Shown: positions 63,194-64,000 of the stretch, one piece after another
Position numbering within the stretch: the stretch's first letter is position 1
Layout of the letters: every line of letters begins with the position of its first letter
NCBI GenBank assembly: GCA_963707975.1
Contig: OY970177.1
Location: 744,001-808,000 of the forward strand
Direction of reading: 5' to 3'
Origin: CAVVXX01 sp963707975
Lineage (GTDB): Bacteria; Pseudomonadota; Alphaproteobacteria; Micropepsales; Micropepsaceae
DNA: 64,000 nt
Program-made: the position numbers and the translations under genes
Notes under the pieces: model-generated
Told to the model about the DNA's origin: nothing
The model's input: the letters and a program-made list of their open reading frames with translations, nothing else
Database searches by the model: none

Positions 63194-64000
63194 TTACAGC
63201 GCCGCTTGATGGTTTCGACCTCGTAACACTCGATGATGTCGCCCTTCTGCATGTCCTGGTAATTGGCGAACGCCATGCCGCATTCCTGGCCCGATCTGCA
63301 CTTCGCGCACTTCGTCCTTGAAGCGCTTCAAGGTGGAAAGCTCGCCTTCGTGGATCACCACATCGTCGCGGATAAGCCGCACCTTGCGCGCCGCGCCGCA
63401 CCACGCCTTCGGTGACGCGGCAGCCCGCGACCTTGCCGACCTTCGAGATGGTGAAGACTTCCAGGATTTCGGCATTGCCGAGGAATTTCTCGCGCGTCTC
63501 GGGCGCCAGCAGGCCCGACAGCGCCGCCTTCACGTCGTCCACGACGTTGTAGATGATGTTGTAGTAGCGGATATCGACGCCGTCGCGCTTGGCGCGCTCG
63601 CGCGCCTGCGCGTTGGCGCGTACATTGAAGCCGATGATCGCCGGCGCCCGATGCATGCGCCAGGATGACATCGCTATTCGGTGATGCCGCCCACGCCCGA
63701 CTGCAGCACCTGCACGCCGACTTCGTCGGTGCCGAGTTTGTCAAGCGCGCCCTGGATTGCTTCGACCGAACCCTGCACGTCGGCTCTTCGAGACCAGCGG
63801 CAGCAGGCGCTTCTCGCCTGCCTTCGCGGCTCTTGAGCAATTGGTCGAGCGATCTGGCGCGATGGCGGTGCCTGGCCGCGTTTCGCGGCGCTTGCGGCCG
63901 CGATATTCCGTGACTTCGCGGGCGCGCGCTTCGGATTCCACCACCACGAATTCGTCGCCCGCCTCCGGCGCCGCCGAAAGACCGAGCACTTCCACCGGCA
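63194..64000 (-). pseudogene. infB: Translation initiation factor IF-2, C-terminal part, many frameshifts (5' end outside window)
   Basis: Brings fMet-tRNA to the 30S subunit. Pieces in order from the window edge are VEVLGLSAAPEAGDEFVVVE, ARAREVTEYRGRKR, KSREGR, SDVILAHASGA, IIGFNVRANAQARERAKRDG, VDIRYYNIIYNVVDDVK, EILEVFTISKVGKVAGCRVTEG, KVRLIRDDVVIHEGELSTLK, CGMAFANYQDMQKGDIIECY and the end ETIKRR with TAA at 63194. About six indels separate these. The N-terminal domains and G domain lie beyond the window. Confidence 0.85.

Overview
The window is G+C-rich chromosomal DNA from a free-living alphaproteobacterium. Lineage markers are a CckA-type hybrid kinase with its C-terminal receiver, a DksA with a degenerate zinc finger, a FlbT-like protein, a GluQRS, and gene orders that are conserved in this class: rplU-rpmA, obgE-nadD-rsfS-rlmH, gpmI-envC-ctpA-deacetylase-rppH, tsaB-rimI-fur-plsC-miaB-phoH-ybeY-corC-lnt-xre, dnaK-dnaJ and infB-rbfA-truB-rpsO-pnp. 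I cannot place it below class level. I found no rRNA, tRNA, CRISPR array, insertion sequence or prophage. Genes are dense and no gene-free stretch exceeds about 300 bases.

Layout. 1-11 kb: the 5' part of cckA, an arsC-aquaporin pair, mmsA, a small ORFan, an EVE-domain protein, gpsA, a LolA-like protein, a PuuD-like hydrolase, a DUF4403 lipoprotein and an omega-aminotransferase. 11.3-11.5 kb: a strong candidate small RNA with its own promoter and terminator. 11.4-17.9 kb: alkB with a phosphatase, the ribosome-related operons rplU-rpmA and obgE-nadD-rsfS-rlmH, dksA and a DUF6468 protein. 17.9-24 kb (minus strand): the envelope operon gpmI-envC-ctpA-deacetylase-rppH and an orphan FlbT-like gene. 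24-27.8 kb: an esterase with a DNA glycosylase, gluQRS, and a small winged-helix/membrane-protein operon with a palindromic operator. 27.8-31.4 kb: an unfamiliar three-gene membrane module made of a membrane-anchored prephenate-dehydratase-like protein, a four-helix membrane protein and a membrane-anchored von Willebrand A protein. 31.5-40 kb (minus strand): the long conserved operon for tRNA modification, ribosome maturation, lipoprotein acylation and iron regulation. 40-59 kb: rutE, a NifU-like protein, a universal stress protein, mutS, maeB, an M20 peptidase, dnaK-dnaJ, pckA, moeB, polA, a CHCC zinc protein, a cobalamin adenosyltransferase and a cupin. 59-64 kb: pnp-rpsO-truB-rbfA-infB.

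Sequence quality matters here. Two isolated one-base frameshifts occur, in rimI and maeB. From about position 60,000 to the end, essential genes (pnp, rpsO, truB, rbfA, infB) are broken roughly every few hundred bases. Each remains in the expected order with full-length coding information, so base-calling or assembly error is far more likely than real pseudogenes.

The two best candidates for undescribed biology are the PDT-like / membrane / vWA module (27835-31427) and the candidate sRNA with C-rich loops (about 11350-11496). A perfect 79-bp tandem duplication over the 5' end of the CHCC zinc-protein gene (57313-57470), which creates a 25-codon upstream ORF, is the most striking local rearrangement.
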